Source of the DNA: JANOSH01 sp031415695
GTDB lineage: Bacteria; Actinomycetota; Acidimicrobiia; Acidimicrobiales; Ilumatobacteraceae
NCBI GenBank assembly: GCA_031415695.1
Contig: JANOSH010000020.1
Span: 124,001-188,000, forward strand
DNA: 64,000 bases
Reading direction: 5' to 3'
Of the stretch, positions 44,492 to 52,638 are shown piece after piece. Position 1 is the stretch's first letter. Each line of letters opens with the position of its first letter. A model generated the notes under the pieces. The model saw only the letters and a program-made list of their open reading frames with translations, had not been told where the DNA came from and did no database searches. The translations under genes and the position numbers were made by a program.

Positions 44492-44848
44492 TTACCCTGT
44501 GAAAGCGACAGTTAAGAGCCTGTGAAAGTGATAGTTCGGATGAGTGGCCATCTGTGCCCAACTCCACCACAGGCCCCGGCCACTAGCCGAGTAATGGGTA
44601 GTGGTGTCCGGGTTGGGTGGTGCGCTCCACGTCACGCATTGCTTCACGGCACCGTTCGATCGGGACATGTTGACGACCGAGGAGATACACGACCGTGGCA
44701 CGCACCCCGTCGACGCCTTCGATTTCAACGCCGCGATCTCGGCCCGTAGTTCAGCGTTTTCCCCCTCAACGATATTGAACCGCTCCGACAACTTGACCAA
44801 GAACGCCACCAGATCGCCATGACTCCAACCGGCCACGTCCGGCGACAT
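44492..44848 (-). pseudogene. IS66-type transposase N-terminal remnant
   Basis: The stretch LVAFLVKLSERFNIVEGEN then AELRAEIAALKSK is the N-terminal leucine-zipper segment of IS66 transposases. It then turns into unrelated residues (SCISSVVNMSRSNGAVKQC), and none of the catalytic DDE part follows. The non-coding DNA 44476-44975 is otherwise just this remnant and the short repeats next to it. Confidence 0.5.
44496..44536. repeat. Tandem 18-bp imperfect repeat, probable IS terminus
   Basis: CCTGTGAAAGCGACAGTT (44496-44513) is followed after 5 bp by CCTGTGAAAGTGATAGTT (44519-44536), two differences in 18. Repeated transposase-binding sites near a terminus are typical of several IS families. The location beside a transposase remnant supports that reading. 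Confidence 0.55.
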
Positions 44849-44975
44849 AACATCGCTCACGCAACACGACACGACCAGACCGGCACACCCCAAACCTACC
44901 GAACACACGCTCGCCCACGCGCGATACTTGATGGTTACGGGTGATGGCGAGGCAACTACGGCGTACACTTACACC

Positions 44976-45509
44976 ATGAGCCTTCCGATCCCCTCCGGCA
45001 CCTACGACATAGACACGGTCCACTCCCAGCTCGGTTTCTCGGTCACGCACCTCGGCATCTCAGTGATCCGCGGCACGTTCGACTCGTTCAGCGGCAGCCT
45101 GACGGTCGGCGAGACACTCGCTGACACGTCGGTCACAATCGATGCCGTGATGACTTCGGTGAACAGCGGAAACACGATGCGTGACAATCACCTTCATGGT
45201 GCCGATTTCTTCGATACAGCTACCCATCCCGACATGACGTACCGCTCGACGTCGATTAGCGAGTCGGGTTCGGCGTACGAACTCACCGGCGATCTGACGA
45301 TTAAGGGCGTAACCCTGCCGGTGACGCTGCAGGTGAGCTTCAACGGTTCGAATGTCTTCCCGATGGATCAGTCTACGCATTACGGCTTCGCCGCCGCCGC
45401 GACCATCAGCCGAAGTGGCTACAACATCAGCTACGGCGTGCCAATGGTAAGTGACGACGTCAAACTCGTTCTCGACGCGCAGTTCGTCGCTCCCGCCACC
45501 GCCGGCTAA
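44976..45509 (+). CDS. YceI-family lipid-binding-like protein
   Basis: A lipocalin-like beta-barrel family, here without a signal peptide and so cytoplasmic. Hallmarks: IPSGTYDIDTVHSQLGFSV at the N-terminus, NSGNTMRDNHLHGADFFDT, ATHPDMTYRSTSI and LTIKGVTLPVTL. Members bind isoprenoids or amides; the ligand here is unknown. The ATG at 44976 is preferred over an open extension to 44928. Confidence 0.9.
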   Translation: MSLPIPSGTYDIDTVHSQLGFSVTHLGISVIRGTFDSFSGSLTVGETLADTSVTIDAVMTSVNSGNTMRDNHLHGADFFDTATHPDMTYRSTSISESGSAYELTGDLTIKGVTLPVTLQVSFNGSNVFPMDQSTHYGFAAAATISRSGYNISYGVPMVSDDVKLVLDAQFVAPATAG

Positions 45510-45521
45510 AGCCACACCTCA

Positions 45522-45895
45522 CGCCAACAACCACTACCCCTGGGGCTGGGCGTGGGCCGGCAATACGCCGCTCAAGCGCTTCAAACGCGACACCACCAAG
45601 GCGGCGTTTGCTACTTGCCCGAGCGCATGGCGTACGACGGCAGCGACGCCACCCGATCCTTCGACGACGACATTTGGGAGTTGAACAAAGTAGCAAACGA
45701 CTTATCGGAATGCCACGACGTCGCTCGTGAGCATCCCGACAAACTCGCCGAACTTCAGGCACTTTGGTGGACCGAAGCCCACAAACATCAGGTCCTACCG
45801 CTCAACAACAAACCCGGGCTGCCGGCGCTTCCGCTCGCAGTATCGCACACCGTGCGCTTTTCGACTTTGAGACCGTCATGGCCAGGGGCCCCATG
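45522..45895 (+). pseudogene. Arylsulfatase C-terminal remnant
   Basis: One frame reads WGWAWAGNTPLKRFKRDT, as in sulfatases just before the C-terminal lobe. After a slip near 45600 another frame reads SFDDDIWELNKVANDLSEC and AELQALWWTEAHKHQVLPL, the family's C-terminal end. The intervening lobe and all N-terminal catalytic parts are absent. Beyond it, 45896-46140, I see no gene, only a short T-rich stretch (45985-46000). Confidence 0.65.
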
Positions 45896-46140
45896 AGGGT
45901 GGAGAATCGTGTTGGGAGTGGAAGACGGCACTGCGCCACCGCCAAGGCAAATTCCACGCCGACCCTGATATCAAAGGCACCTTTTAGGCTTTAGGAGGGC
46001 TGTTTTTCGGATCAATCCCCACACGCGACCAGGCCTATTCCCCTCTTAGAGAAAACTCGTTCATGTACTCGTCCGAACGCCACACCTGCTAAGCCTGATC
46101 CGAGGCACACCGGCAGCTCTCGATAGGGGAATTCACGCAG

Positions 46141-47517
46141 ATGACGTCGTATCCGAGGCATATCAATCACGAACTCAGCCCAATGGCATGTCCCGTCGAC
46201 CTAGACGGTGTCGACCTGTTCGGTGTTGGCGCGCAGGAGCACTGGTACGAGGCGTACGAGATCCTGCACCGCGACGCCCCGGTCCTGCGCATCGAAGGCG
46301 GCGGCGTGAAACCAGGCACCGATGCGTACGTGCTCACCAAGCACGCCGACGTCACACGCGTCGTCAAGGACCCGGTGCGGTACTTAAGCCTCACACAGGC
46401 GCGGGTCGGGGCCTATGCCGATGACGGCTTGTCGGCCGACGAGACGTACGCCACGTACCGCAACTTGATGACGGCAGCGATGGTGACACTGCGCCCCACG
46501 CAAGAGCTCTACATCCGCCATCGCAAGGAACTCACCGACCCGTGGGTGGGTACTGGCGCTTTGCGTCATCGGGCCATGATCACCAAACACGCGAACGATT
46601 TGGTCGATGAGTGGATCGGGAACGGCGAGGTCGAGTTCATCAGCCGGTTCGCACGGCCATTGCCCCAGCGCGTCATGGCCAGCGTTCTCGGGTTCCCTAT
46701 CGCCGACATCCCGCAGCTCGCCAAGTGGGGCGATGCCGTCGTCACAGCGTTCGTGCACGGCAGCGGTCTCAAGCACGAGCTCACCCCGGAACAGACCCGG
46801 GACATGCTTGCTCGCCTCGAGGGGTTCCAGGACTACATCTACGAACACGTACGGGCCAAGCGGTTAGACCCCCAAGACGACATGGTCAGCTTCCTGTGCG
46901 ACGTTCGCTACGAGGCACTCGACCGTAAGCTCACCGATCTGGAGATCGCCGGGATTGTCCACGCCATGATTATCGGCGGCCTCGAAACCACGCAGTACGC
47001 GCTTGAGGAGCAGGCCCAACTGCTGTGCGAGCGCCCCGGCATGTTCGAAGATTTGCGCCACGACCGAGCCAAGGTGCGCACATTCACCGAAGAAGCAATG
47101 CGGATGCGGTCGCCCACACACGGGCTGTCGACCCGCGTCACGACCCGCGACGAAGTCTTCCAGGGCGTCGATGTGCCGGCCGGGTCGCTGTTGCACCTAC
47201 GGTTCGGTGCGGCCAACGTCGACCCGGAAGAGTTTGCCTGCCCATTCGATCTCGACCTCAACCGAGAAGGCGTCACCCGCCACGTCGCGTTCTCTACCGG
47301 CCCACGGGTCTGTCCAGGGGCGAACCTGTCACGCGTCGAGCAGCAGATCGCGTGGGGTGTACTACTCGATCGGCTCGAGTCGATCGAGTACAGCGATGGC
47401 AACGACTGGCTACACCAACCCGGAATCATGCTCGGAACGCTTAAGCTCAACCTTCGTTTCACCAGGGCCGAAAAACCGCTGTCACTCGGGACAGGGCGAA
47501 CAACCGCCACTACCTGA
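46141..47517 (+). CDS. Cytochrome P450
   Basis: A soluble monooxygenase of 458 residues. The I-helix oxygen-binding motif is MIIGGLETTQYAL, the K-helix ExxR is EEAMRMRSP, and the heme-binding loop FSTGPRVCPGANLSR carries the proximal Cys. No ferredoxin or reductase gene is adjacent, so electron donors are elsewhere. Substrate unknown. Its 3' end almost touches the convergent cupin gene. Confidence 0.95.
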   Translation: MTSYPRHINHELSPMACPVDLDGVDLFGVGAQEHWYEAYEILHRDAPVLRIEGGGVKPGTDAYVLTKHADVTRVVKDPVRYLSLTQARVGAYADDGLSADETYATYRNLMTAAMVTLRPTQELYIRHRKELTDPWVGTGALRHRAMITKHANDLVDEWIGNGEVEFISRFARPLPQRVMASVLGFPIADIPQLAKWGDAVVTAFVHGSGLKHELTPEQTRDMLARLEGFQDYIYEHVRAKRLDPQDDMVSFLCDVRYEALDRKLTDLEIAGIVHAMIIGGLETTQYALEEQAQLLCERPGMFEDLRHDRAKVRTFTEEAMRMRSPTHGLSTRVTTRDEVFQGVDVPAGSLLHLRFGAANVDPEEFACPFDLDLNREGVTRHVAFSTGPRVCPGANLSRVEQQIAWGVLLDRLESIEYSDGNDWLHQPGIMLGTLKLNLRFTRAEKPLSLGTGRTTATT

Positions 47518-47518
47518 G

Positions 47519-47794
47519 CTACGACGTCGGGTCGAGACGTCCAGCCAAGAACTGGACCCCGAGGTCCCCGACTTGTTCGTGATGCACACAGCCGGCTGCC
47601 ATCGTGAAGATGTCACCTGCCGAGTATGTAGTTGCGACCGTGTCGACGGTCAATGTGATCTGGCCCGCCGTCACTAACGCCCGCACATGCCAGTTGTGAC
47701 TGTGGTCGGTAACTACCGCGTCGGCCGCCATTTCGCGATGTACCGCGACATAGCCATCGGCAGTGAGTGATGTCTCGAATTCGGTAGTGTCCAT
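47519..47794 (-). CDS. Small cupin-fold protein
   Basis: A single cupin domain of about 91 residues: VVTDHSHNWHVRALVTAGQIT supplies metal-type His residues, and YSAGDIFTMAAGCVHHEQVG the second cupin motif. Start chosen at the ATG 47794; other ATGs at 47803 and 47806 are close. A longer frame runs to 47905 but crosses the divergent DUF5655 gene. Function unknown. Confidence 0.75.
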   Translation of the reverse strand: MDTTEFETSLTADGYVAVHREMAADAVVTDHSHNWHVRALVTAGQITLTVDTVATTYSAGDIFTMAAGCVHHEQVGDLGVQFLAGRLDPTS

Positions 47795-47845
47795 ACGTTC
47801 CATCATCGCACGTCTCACCGGCTGCCGACATGAGAAACTGGCGGG

Positions 47846-48265
47846 GTGCCTGCATGGGTTTGCCCGGACTGTTTGCGACAATTTCGACGCCAGGGTCAAT
47901 CGCACAAGTGCGCGCCAGCGATGACTCTCGACGACTACTTCTCTACTGGCCCGCCACTTGAACGGCCAATGTTCGAAACGGTTATGGCAACACTGCGCGA
48001 CGTCGGGTCAATCACCGTTGAACCCGTGTCGGTCGGGATCTTTCTCAAACGCGCCCAGACCTTTGCTCAACTGCGCCCGATGCAACAGTGGGTTGCGTTG
48101 TCGTTCGGGCTACGCCACCGGGCCACCCATCGAACAATTACTCGCAAGCTCATCGAGTACAACGGCCGCTATCACCACGTTGCCAACCTGCGATCCGTCG
48201 CCGACTTCGACTCCACCCTTGCCGACCTCGTCATCGAGGCCTACCTCGACTCACCCGCCGGATGA
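47846..48265 (+). CDS. DUF5655 protein with N-terminal zinc ribbon
   Basis: A 139-residue protein. MPAWVCPDCLRQFRRQGQSHKC is a short zinc-ribbon-like segment. The DUF5655 core follows, with VEPVSVGIFLKRAQTFAQLRP and the ending VADFDSTLADLVIEAYLDS. DUF5655 proteins are small and uncharacterised. It is divergent from the cupin with 51 bp between starts. Confidence 0.75.
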   Translation: MPAWVCPDCLRQFRRQGQSHKCAPAMTLDDYFSTGPPLERPMFETVMATLRDVGSITVEPVSVGIFLKRAQTFAQLRPMQQWVALSFGLRHRATHRTITRKLIEYNGRYHHVANLRSVADFDSTLADLVIEAYLDSPAG

Positions 48266-48286
48266 CCAAAGTCCGCAGGCTGAGCC

Positions 48287-50056
48287 TCACCGGACCACTT
48301 CGTATGGTTCGCCTTCAAAGACAGTGGCGAGTACAGCAATGTCACCGATAGCCGACGGATCAACGTCGTAGGGGTCGGCGGCCAGCACGACGAAGTCGGC
48401 CTTCTTGCCAACAGCGATGCTGCCAATCTCGTGGTCGAGGCGATACTGCCAGGCCGGTTCGATGGTGATTGCCCGCAACGCCGCGTCGATGTCAATCGCC
48501 TGAGCCGGTCCCCGAACGGTCCCCGCCGCGGTTTGGCGTGTGACAGCTGTAGCGACTGCAAGCAACGGGCGAATGGGTGCCATCGGCAAATCGCAATGCA
48601 TCGAGATACTGACCGAATGGCGTGCGAGTGAACCGTGACGGGTCATCTGGTCGGCACGTTCGGGCCCTATCCCCTGCTCGGCCCACACGTCACCGAAGTA
48701 GCGAAGGTAGTAGCCGTTAGTGGACGCCGACGCCCGCAACGCTGCCATTCGACGGATCTGATCCTCACGGCTGATTCCCAGATGGTGCAAGACGAATCGC
48801 GGATCGGGCATAGGGTATTCACGCTGGTAGCGCTCGAACACATCCAAAACTGCGTCCAACCCAACGTCGCCATTCACATGGATATGCAGTCCCCAACCCG
48901 CCCTCCAATACTCAAACATCTCATCGAAAAGTTCGGCTGGTTGCTGCATCCATTGGCCACCGTGGCCGTCGATGTATCCCGGCGGTGACAAGTGCATGAG
49001 TTGGCTGATGAAGGCACCATCGGCAAGTGCTTTGACAGCTGGCAGCCACTGCAACCTGCGCGTGCCACCGTGTAGCACTAGCCCGTCGAGCACACTGAAT
49101 GTGTCGTTGCCATACTTGCGGCGCCACAACTTGGGCGGAGCGACAAACAACGTGCGGAACGGCACGTCGTCGCTATCAAGGTGTTGATGCGCGAGCACCC
49201 ATTCACTCACGATTCCGGCCACGCCACCCGCCAACGCGTCGATGGCCGTGGTGACCCCTCCTCGGTGACACAGATCGCGAAACAACCCCAATCCCCGCCC
49301 GAGCTTCTCGGCACCGTTGACGGCTTTGCCCAACCCGGCGAGCACGAGACCAATACCGAGTTCGATGAATAACCCGGCCTCGATATCGACATGGTGGGGG
49401 TCATGGGCTGCTACGGCCTGATCGGTGAGCGCCATGTGATCAAGGCCACGGCTATTGGTATTGATGGCATGAAACGACCGGTGAATGACGAACAACGCCA
49501 CGTCGGGCGCAATGGCATCTAGCTCGTCTCGGGTGAACTCACCGTGTACGAACGGCAGGAATCCCCACACCACCAACGGTGCGGCAGGGTCGGTGTGGGC
49601 AGTAACCAACTCGGCCAACCGCGTTCGATACGCCGCCGCGTCGGGGACGGCGGGTGCCACCCGGTCGATGAGATCCCATTCCTCGGCGGCCGCCACCTCG
49701 AAGGTCAACAACACAGCGCCGAGAAACGGATGCACATGAGGTTCCACGAACCCCGGCATCATCACATGGTTGATGAAGCGGTCGTCGATTCGATGCGGGA
49801 ACGCCCGCAACCACGGTTGCATCGACTCCATGTGACCCACGGCCACGATGCGATCGCCGTGGACCGCAACCGCATTTGCCTCGGGCAGTCCGGGTTCCAT
49901 CGTGATGATTCGCCGAGCGATGTACACAACCAACTCGGCTCCGCCGTCTCGGTATCCCAAACGTCGAGGGCCGTGGGTCGAGGCCAAGGCGGCCACTGCC
50001 GAGACAGCTTTGTCGCTCTCAGAGCTGACGGCGGTCGGTTGCGACGCAAGCCGCAC
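48287..50056 (-). CDS. YtcJ-like amidohydrolase
   Basis: A metal-dependent hydrolase of the amidohydrolase-3 type. VVYIARRIITMEPGLPEANAVAV begins the composite beta domain. The metal-binding HxH is MPGFVEPHVHPFLG, HIHVNGDVGLDAVLD supplies later His residues, and VGKKADFVVLAADPYDVD is the usual C-terminal closure. The first 40 residues are poorly conserved, so the true start may lie inside. Substrate unknown. Confidence 0.87.
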   Translation of the reverse strand: MRLASQPTAVSSESDKAVSAVAALASTHGPRRLGYRDGGAELVVYIARRIITMEPGLPEANAVAVHGDRIVAVGHMESMQPWLRAFPHRIDDRFINHVMMPGFVEPHVHPFLGAVLLTFEVAAAEEWDLIDRVAPAVPDAAAYRTRLAELVTAHTDPAAPLVVWGFLPFVHGEFTRDELDAIAPDVALFVIHRSFHAINTNSRGLDHMALTDQAVAAHDPHHVDIEAGLFIELGIGLVLAGLGKAVNGAEKLGRGLGLFRDLCHRGGVTTAIDALAGGVAGIVSEWVLAHQHLDSDDVPFRTLFVAPPKLWRRKYGNDTFSVLDGLVLHGGTRRLQWLPAVKALADGAFISQLMHLSPPGYIDGHGGQWMQQPAELFDEMFEYWRAGWGLHIHVNGDVGLDAVLDVFERYQREYPMPDPRFVLHHLGISREDQIRRMAALRASASTNGYYLRYFGDVWAEQGIGPERADQMTRHGSLARHSVSISMHCDLPMAPIRPLLAVATAVTRQTAAGTVRGPAQAIDIDAALRAITIEPAWQYRLDHEIGSIAVGKKADFVVLAADPYDVDPSAIGDIAVLATVFEGEPYEVVR

Positions 50057-50223
50057 CGGGTCGGTCGCATGGCCGACGCACGAGCGTCATCGAGGGCAGC
50101 AACCGCAATGAGCGCAGTGCACAAACACGACGGCCACTCAGGACCGTGACCCTCAACAACGCGGCTGTCGCACGCGTGATCGCTAAGAGAGGAATTGGGG
50201 GTCGTGGTCACCAGTGGAGTCTG

Positions 50224-50515
50224 TCAGGCGGCGTCTACAGCAACTGGCGCGCCGCGACGATCATTCGGCGCAGCGCCCGAGCCTCGAAGACGGCCCGAAA
50301 TGCCATCCAACGCACGTTCCCGCTTGTCGATTTCGGCCTTCCGCTCGCTCGGAAGTGAAAGCCGCCATGCCGCATGCGCCTCGGCTTGCTGCCAGAACTG
50401 GGCGGCCTCCAACGCATCAAAGTGCGTCGTTGATGGTCTCCTCGATGGTGGCTCCACCAAACGCACGAAGGCCATCGCGGGTATCGGTCGAGACTTTCAC
50501 AGTCGTAGGAGGCAT
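50224..50515 (-). pseudogene. Frameshifted antitoxin-like gene
   Basis: From ATG 50515 the frame reads MPPTTVKVSTDTRDGLRAF and GGATIEETINDAL, then stops. The adjoining frame continues with the expected helical tail (FDALEAAQFWQQAEAHAAW, LPSERKAEIDKRERALD). Together they resemble a small ribbon-helix-helix-like antitoxin of about 80 residues, broken by a one-base slip near 50425. No toxin partner follows. 50057-50223 holds nothing I can recognise. Confidence 0.6.
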
Positions 50516-50624
50516 ACTCGTAGTATACCGGCATACGTCAAGGATACCGAGCGTGGGCGCCTCGGGTGCGCATCATCGGACCATGCACCAAGACGCGAGT
50601 ATGCATGCATGGTACAGTTTGAAC

Positions 50625-50867
50625 ATGCACATCTCTCTTACCGAGCTTCGACGTACCCCTGCTGCTGCACTCGACCACGTGCGAGGTGGCGAAGAGGTGA
50701 CCATTACCGAAGCCGGAATCCCTCTTTGTCGGATGATTCCGGTGGGTCGAGCGAGCCGATATGAGCAGCTGGTCGCCGAGGGTCTCATCCGCCCGCCGGT
50801 CAAGCACGCCGATCCTGAAGAGGTCAGGGCGATGAGTCTGGCATCGTGGGTCGTGTCGGCCACGTGA
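50625..50867 (+). CDS. Phd/YefM-type antitoxin
   Basis: An 80-residue protein: MHISLTELRRTPAAALDHV, then EEVTITEAGIPLCRMIPV, the Phd DNA-binding fold. The tail (VKHADPEEVRAMSL) is the likely toxin-binding part. The ATG at 50625 begins exactly at the fold; upstream in-frame sequence is not protein-like. Its stop overlaps the toxin's GTG. Confidence 0.82.
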   Translation: MHISLTELRRTPAAALDHVRGGEEVTITEAGIPLCRMIPVGRASRYEQLVAEGLIRPPVKHADPEEVRAMSLASWVVSAT

Positions 50868-51244
50868 CAATCGGCTACCTCGATGGGTCGGCACTCTGCT
50901 CGATTTTGTCGCCGGGCATCGGTGGCGCGACCGGAGCAAGGATTTGGAAGTCATTCGACGCCGCCTGTTCGCACAATTTCGTCGAGATCGAGGTTCCGGC
51001 CGCTCTTGGCCGCTCGATGAATCGGGTCGCCTGGGTGTTTGCGCTGAACAGCCTGGCAATGATGACGTGGTCTGATGATCTTCGCAGCGAAGCCAGCGAA
51101 CTGGCGTGGCTGGGCGCACCGGCCATCCCAGCGTTGCATCTCGCATCCGCCAGGAGATCAGGCTGCGACCACTTCGTTACGGCCGACCAGACGTCATTTG
51201 ACTGGGCCGAACTGCTCGATCTGCAGCCGATTCTGTTGAACTAG
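50864..51244 (+). CDS. PIN-domain toxin (VapC-type), divergent
   Basis: The 126-residue partner of the upstream antitoxin, starting at a GTG that forms GTGA with its stop. PIN-like residues: IGYLDGSALCSIL (first Asp), FVEIEVPAALGRS (Glu) and DHFVTADQTSFDWAELL (final Asp cluster). The middle is divergent, so activity is likely but not certain. Confidence 0.8.
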   Translation: MTIGYLDGSALCSILSPGIGGATGARIWKSFDAACSHNFVEIEVPAALGRSMNRVAWVFALNSLAMMTWSDDLRSEASELAWLGAPAIPALHLASARRSGCDHFVTADQTSFDWAELLDLQPILLN

Positions 51245-51292
51245 CAACCGACCTGCCGCGAGACACTGCTAGACCCATCGGTCGCCCCGGCC

Positions 51293-51745
51293 TCATGCCG
51301 CTACCCGGGCGAAGACAGGAACAGATCCGCTGCGCAATTCGTCCAGCCGGTCGTTCCAGGGTTCAAGCACGAAGAGGTTCACGGCCAGACCGGATCGCGC
51401 TTCGAGATCAAGACGATCGGCAGCCAAATCGAAACGCGTGAGCGTCGGCGATACCACGGCAACATCAACGTCGTTGGGCGGTTCGCCAGCCTCCCCGTGG
51501 AATCGGCTCGCCCATGATCCAAAGACAAACACTTCGAACACGTCCGAGCGATCACGGAATGCGACGTCAAGCATGGGGATGATTCCAATCGTCTTTGCCG
51601 ACCCGACCGTAGTGGTGACAACGACACCAGCACGTTCAAGCCTGCCGACCTCGCGTGCCACTGATTGCTGTGGTACTCCCGTGCGTAACTGGGTCACGAC
51701 CGCCCGGTCCCGCGCGTCAGCCCAGCGAACGGCGCACGGCGGCAA
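51293..51745 (-). CDS. N-terminally clipped winged-helix/nucleotidyltransferase protein
   Basis: A winged helix (RTGVPQQSVAREVGRLERAG VVV) is followed by a minimal nucleotidyltransferase domain with the FVFGSWASRF and NDVDVAVV motifs that hold the Gly-Ser and paired Asp. Related proteins have about 20-30 further N-terminal residues of helix-turn-helix. Here the frame instead starts within the 3' end of aroE (29-nt overlap) with unconserved residues. Probably truncated by a deletion that joined it to aroE. It may still be expressed by coupling. Confidence 0.6.
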   Translation of the reverse strand: MPPCAVRWADARDRAVVTQLRTGVPQQSVAREVGRLERAGVVVTTTVGSAKTIGIIPMLDVAFRDRSDVFEVFVFGSWASRFHGEAGEPPNDVDVAVVSPTLTRFDLAADRLDLEARSGLAVNLFVLEPWNDRLDELRSGSVPVFARVAA

Positions 51746-52541
51746 GCATCACGTCGATCGGCGCATCGTGCCCGGTCCACAGCGTGAACTGGCGCGCCGC
51801 TTGGTAGACCAGCATGCCGAGGCCATCGAAGGTTCGGCAACCCGTGGTGGCAGCCGCGGCCAGTAGTGGTGTGACGAGCGGCTGATACACCGCATCGACG
51901 ACGACGTGGTGCGGTTGCAGCAGCGAAACGTCGAACGGCACGCTGCCGGAATCACCCATGCCGAGCGAGGTGGAGTTGACGATAATGTCGGCGGCCGACA
52001 CGTCGCCAACGGTCCCGACTCGGCCCACGCTACCCGCCAGACCAGCCGCAGTCACGGCAGGGGTAGGCGTTCTGTTGACGATGGCCACGTCGGCCGCTCC
52101 CCTACGGCCGAACGCCTCGGCCACCGATCGTCCTGAACCTCCGGCACCGAAGATCACTACCCGTCGACCGGCCACGGGTTGGTTGCCAGCCTCGAGCGAG
52201 TCGATCAATCCGTCGCCGTCGGTATTCTCGCCGCGCAAGCGACCATCGGCTGACGAAACAACGGTGTTGCAGGCGCCAAGGGCCTGCACCGACGGTGAGG
52301 GATCGTCGACGAGTGACGCAACACCAGCCTTGTGCGGCATGGTGACTGATAGGCCCCCGATGCCGAGCACCCGCACCGACCCGAGGGCCTGAGTAAGGTT
52401 TTCGGGGGCAACATCGAAGGCGACATAGGCCCAGTTGAGACCGAGCGCGGCGAAGGCCGCGTTATGGATAGCGGGCGACATCGAATGGCCGACGGGTCGC
52501 CCGATCAGTGCGGCTAGCCGCGTTTTTCCATCGAACGCCAT
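51717..52541 (-). CDS. aroE: Shikimate dehydrogenase
   Basis: NADP-dependent reduction of 3-dehydroshikimate in the aromatic pathway. Substrate-side motifs: IGRPVGHSMSPAIHNAAF, the catalytic lysine in LSVTMPHK and the Asp in GENTDGDGL. The nucleotide-binding loop is VVIFGAGGSGRSVAEAF, and the C-terminal QAARQFTLWTG is also standard. Length 274 is normal. Confidence 0.94.
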   Translation of the reverse strand: MAFDGKTRLAALIGRPVGHSMSPAIHNAAFAALGLNWAYVAFDVAPENLTQALGSVRVLGIGGLSVTMPHKAGVASLVDDPSPSVQALGACNTVVSSADGRLRGENTDGDGLIDSLEAGNQPVAGRRVVIFGAGGSGRSVAEAFGRRGAADVAIVNRTPTPAVTAAGLAGSVGRVGTVGDVSAADIIVNSTSLGMGDSGSVPFDVSLLQPHHVVVDAVYQPLVTPLLAAAATTGCRTFDGLGMLVYQAARQFTLWTGHDAPIDVMLAAVRRSLG

Positions 52542-52638
52542 GCCTCAAATCCTTGCAGGTGCCTGACCTGTACGTTGGCATCACTGGTACCTCGGCGAAC
52601 ACACCTGTGTCGAAATGCCGACTACGGTGTAGTAGCTC

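Noticed and set aside
50538..51146. Minus-strand frame of about 200 codons opposite the second toxin-antitoxin pair
   Set aside because: No family features; the plus-strand genes overlap as GTGA and match Phd/PIN.
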